35,906 nt of DNA, from the NCBI GenBank assembly GCA_026388545.1, contig JAPLJS010000112.1, positions 1-35,906 on the forward strand, in the 5' to 3' direction. Below, piece by piece: positions 34,399 to 35,906 of the stretch. The notes under the pieces were generated by a model that ran no database searches, was not told the origin of the DNA, and saw only the letters and a program-made list of their open reading frames with translations. Made by a program: the position numbers and the translations under genes. The first letter of the stretch is position 1. Every line of letters starts with the position of its first letter. Source of the stretch: Deltaproteobacteria bacterium. GTDB taxonomy: Bacteria > Desulfobacterota > Syntrophia > Syntrophales > UBA2185.

Positions 34399-35235
34399 TT
34401 GTTCAAGATATTAGAAAAGACATTTTTACAGGAAATTGTTGTCAAAATGGTTATTGAGGCTCCTGAGGTTGCCCGCAAGAGAAAGGCAGGGCAGTTCATC
34501 GTTCTGATGATCGATGAAAAAGGAGAGAGAATCCCATTGACCATCGTTGATTCCGACAGCGAAAAGGGAACCCTCACGATTATCTATCAGATCGTGGGTA
34601 AGACAACCGCCAAACTGGCGAAGATGGAAAAAGGTGATTACATCCTCAACGTACTGGGACCCCTTGGTCACCCCACCGAGATAGAAAACTTCGGTACAGT
34701 CGTGGTTGTCGGCGGAGGGGTGGGAATTGGCGTGGCGTATCCCATAGCTGCGGCACTCAAGAAAGCCGGGAACAAGGTCATATCCATTATCGGTGCGCGG
34801 ACAAAGGATATCCTGATTCTCGAGGATGACATGAGAAAGGTAAGTGATCAGTTGCTCGTAGCCACCGATGACGGGAGTTATGGTTTCCATGGTTTTGTCA
34901 GCGCGGTGTTGCAGAATCTCATCGACTCGAAAGAAAAGATCGACATCGTGTACGCCATCGGGCCGGTACCGATGATGAGGGTTCTTGCCAATGTGACGAA
35001 GCCGTATGGTTTAAAGACCATCGTAAGTCTGAACCCGATCATGGTCGATGCCACAGGGATGTGCGGTGCATGCCGTGTATCGGTAGGGGGAAAGACAAAG
35101 TTTGGCTGTGTGGATGGTCCGGAGTTTGACGGCCATGAAGTCGATTTCAATTTATTAATAACCCGCCTCAAAATGTATAACGAGCAGGAAAAGCAGGCGA
35201 CGGAGAGATACAGGTGTGAATGCCATGGAAAATAA
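34399..35235 (+). CDS. nfnA: NfnA-type flavoprotein (FAD/[2Fe-2S] ferredoxin-NADP+ reductase subunit alpha)
   Basis: A 278-residue protein of the dihydroorotate-dehydrogenase-electron-transfer/NfnA family. It has an FAD domain (GQFIVLMIDEKGERIPLTI), an NAD-binding domain (VVVGGGVGIGVAYPIAAAL; YAIGPVPMMR) and a C-terminal [2Fe-2S] site (GMCGACRVSVGG ... FGCVDGPEFDG). I prefer the TTG at 34399, giving FKILEKTFL right after the start as in the family, with GGAG at 34387-34390, 8 bases upstream; the ATG at 34381 has no ribosome binding site. It overlaps the next gene by 11 bases. Together they form NfnAB (also annotated sulfide dehydrogenase), which couples NADPH, NADH and ferredoxin by electron bifurcation. 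Confidence 0.9.
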   Translation: MFKILEKTFLQEIVVKMVIEAPEVARKRKAGQFIVLMIDEKGERIPLTIVDSDSEKGTLTIIYQIVGKTTAKLAKMEKGDYILNVLGPLGHPTEIENFGTVVVVGGGVGIGVAYPIAAALKKAGNKVISIIGARTKDILILEDDMRKVSDQLLVATDDGSYGFHGFVSAVLQNLIDSKEKIDIVYAIGPVPMMRVLANVTKPYGLKTIVSLNPIMVDATGMCGACRVSVGGKTKFGCVDGPEFDGHEVDFNLLITRLKMYNEQEKQATERYRCECHGK

Positions 35236-35906
35236 GGAAAAGAAAGAAAAGAAGGAAAAGATTCCCCGTCAGGCAATGCCTGAACAGGACCCCAAAAAAC
35301 GTGTAAACAACTTCGACGAGGTCCCGTACGGATATACAGCGGAAATCGCTATGACAGAGGCAAAGCGCTGTATTCAGTGTAAAAAACCGGCGTGCGTAGC
35401 AGGTTGTCCTGTCGATGTTAAGATTCCCGAATTCATAAAGTTGATTGCGGATGGAGATTTTATCGGAGCAGCCCGCAAACTTAAGGAAACAAACGGTCTG
35501 CCCGCTGTATGTGGAAGAGTCTGCCCCCAGGAAGATCAGTGTGAGAAGGTCTGTATCCTTGGCAAGAAAGACGATCCCGTAGCTGTCGGAAGACTTGAAC
35601 GCTTCGCGGCGGATTTTGAGCGTGAGTCCGGCAATATTTTAATTCCCGAGATAGCTCCGCCAACAGGTAAAAAGATCGCCGTAGTCGGCGCCGGGCCTGC
35701 AGGACTCACCATAGCCGGTGATCTGGTAAAAATCGGCCACGATGTAACGATTTTCGAAGCCCTGCATAAGTCGGGCGGCGTTTTGATCTATGGCATTCCC
35801 GAGTTCCGTCTTCCCAAGGCGATCGTCGATGCGGAAGTGGATTACCTGGAAAAACTCGGTGTAAAGATCGTAACGAATGCGGCAATCGGCAGATTAAAAA
35901 CGGTGG
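35225..35906 (+). CDS. nfnB: NfnB/GltD-like flavoprotein subunit, 3' end outside window
   Basis: The ATG at 35225 overlaps the nfnA stop, and the frame is open to the window end (227 codons). After a lysine-rich start come two [4Fe-4S]-type Cys groups, CIQCKKPACVAGCP and CGRVCPQEDQCEKVC, as in NfnB and the small subunit of glutamate synthase, then the FAD-binding GAGPAGLT (in KKIAVVGAGPAGLTIAG) and GGVLIYGIPEFRLPK. In NfnB one FAD is the bifurcation site. A glutamate synthase small subunit is less likely because the partner is NfnA-like and no large subunit is present. Confidence 0.92.
   Translation, partial: MENKEKKEKKEKIPRQAMPEQDPKKRVNNFDEVPYGYTAEIAMTEAKRCIQCKKPACVAGCPVDVKIPEFIKLIADGDFIGAARKLKETNGLPAVCGRVCPQEDQCEKVCILGKKDDPVAVGRLERFAADFERESGNILIPEIAPPTGKKIAVVGAGPAGLTIAGDLVKIGHDVTIFEALHKSGGVLIYGIPEFRLPKAIVDAEVDYLEKLGVKIVTNAAIGRLKTV

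Overview
The window looks like a chromosomal segment of an anaerobic deltaproteobacterium (Desulfobacterota), most likely of the Syntrophales/Syntrophus-Smithella type. That placement is an inference from gene content: a complex I cluster without nuoE, nuoF and nuoG, an NfnAB-type flavoprotein pair beside it, hypC/hypE hydrogenase maturation genes, PPDK with enolase, and an NtrC-type regulator. No 16S rRNA or other decisive marker is present.

Layout. (1) 1-7678, plus strand: a potassium-uptake operon. It holds the 3' part of a HAMP-PAS histidine kinase, a 27-residue membrane peptide, kdpF, kdpA, kdpB, kdpC, and an unusual kdpD-like gene in which the KdpD sensor and USP domains are fused to a PTS EIIA domain and no kinase domain is present. 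(2) About 7.69-13.08 kb: an accessory region containing two diverged tyrosine-recombinase tails, a HepT/MntA toxin-antitoxin pair, a HigB-type toxin broken by an internal deletion next to an intact HigA-type antitoxin, a small unknown protein, a lone cyclic-nucleotide-binding-domain protein, and a very AT-rich two-gene unit (DGQHR-domain protein plus a candidate HEPN protein). The region abuts the 3' end of ssrA, a classic integration site. (3) 13.09-14.89 kb, minus strand: ssrA (tmRNA), smpB and a ttcA-like gene. (4) 15.07-23.62 kb: core genes eno (+), ppdK (-), a lone atpE (-), an NtrC-type regulator (+), engB/ysxC (+), hypC and hypE (+, without hypD). (5) 23.70-33.88 kb, minus strand: nuoA-B-C-D-H-I-J-K-L-M-N, lacking the NADH-oxidising module. 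(6) 34.40 kb to the end, plus strand: nfnA and the 5' part of nfnB.

How they fit together: the Kdp operon carries its own sensing parts, split between a separate histidine kinase and a stand-alone KdpD-USP-EIIA protein. The EFG-less complex I next to NfnAB suggests electron transfer centred on ferredoxin rather than direct NADH oxidation, which is inference. The best candidates for something undescribed are the DGQHR-HEPN pair at the ssrA end of the island, the KdpD-USP-EIIA fusion, and a shared palindromic DNA motif upstream of eno and between atpE and the NtrC-type regulator.
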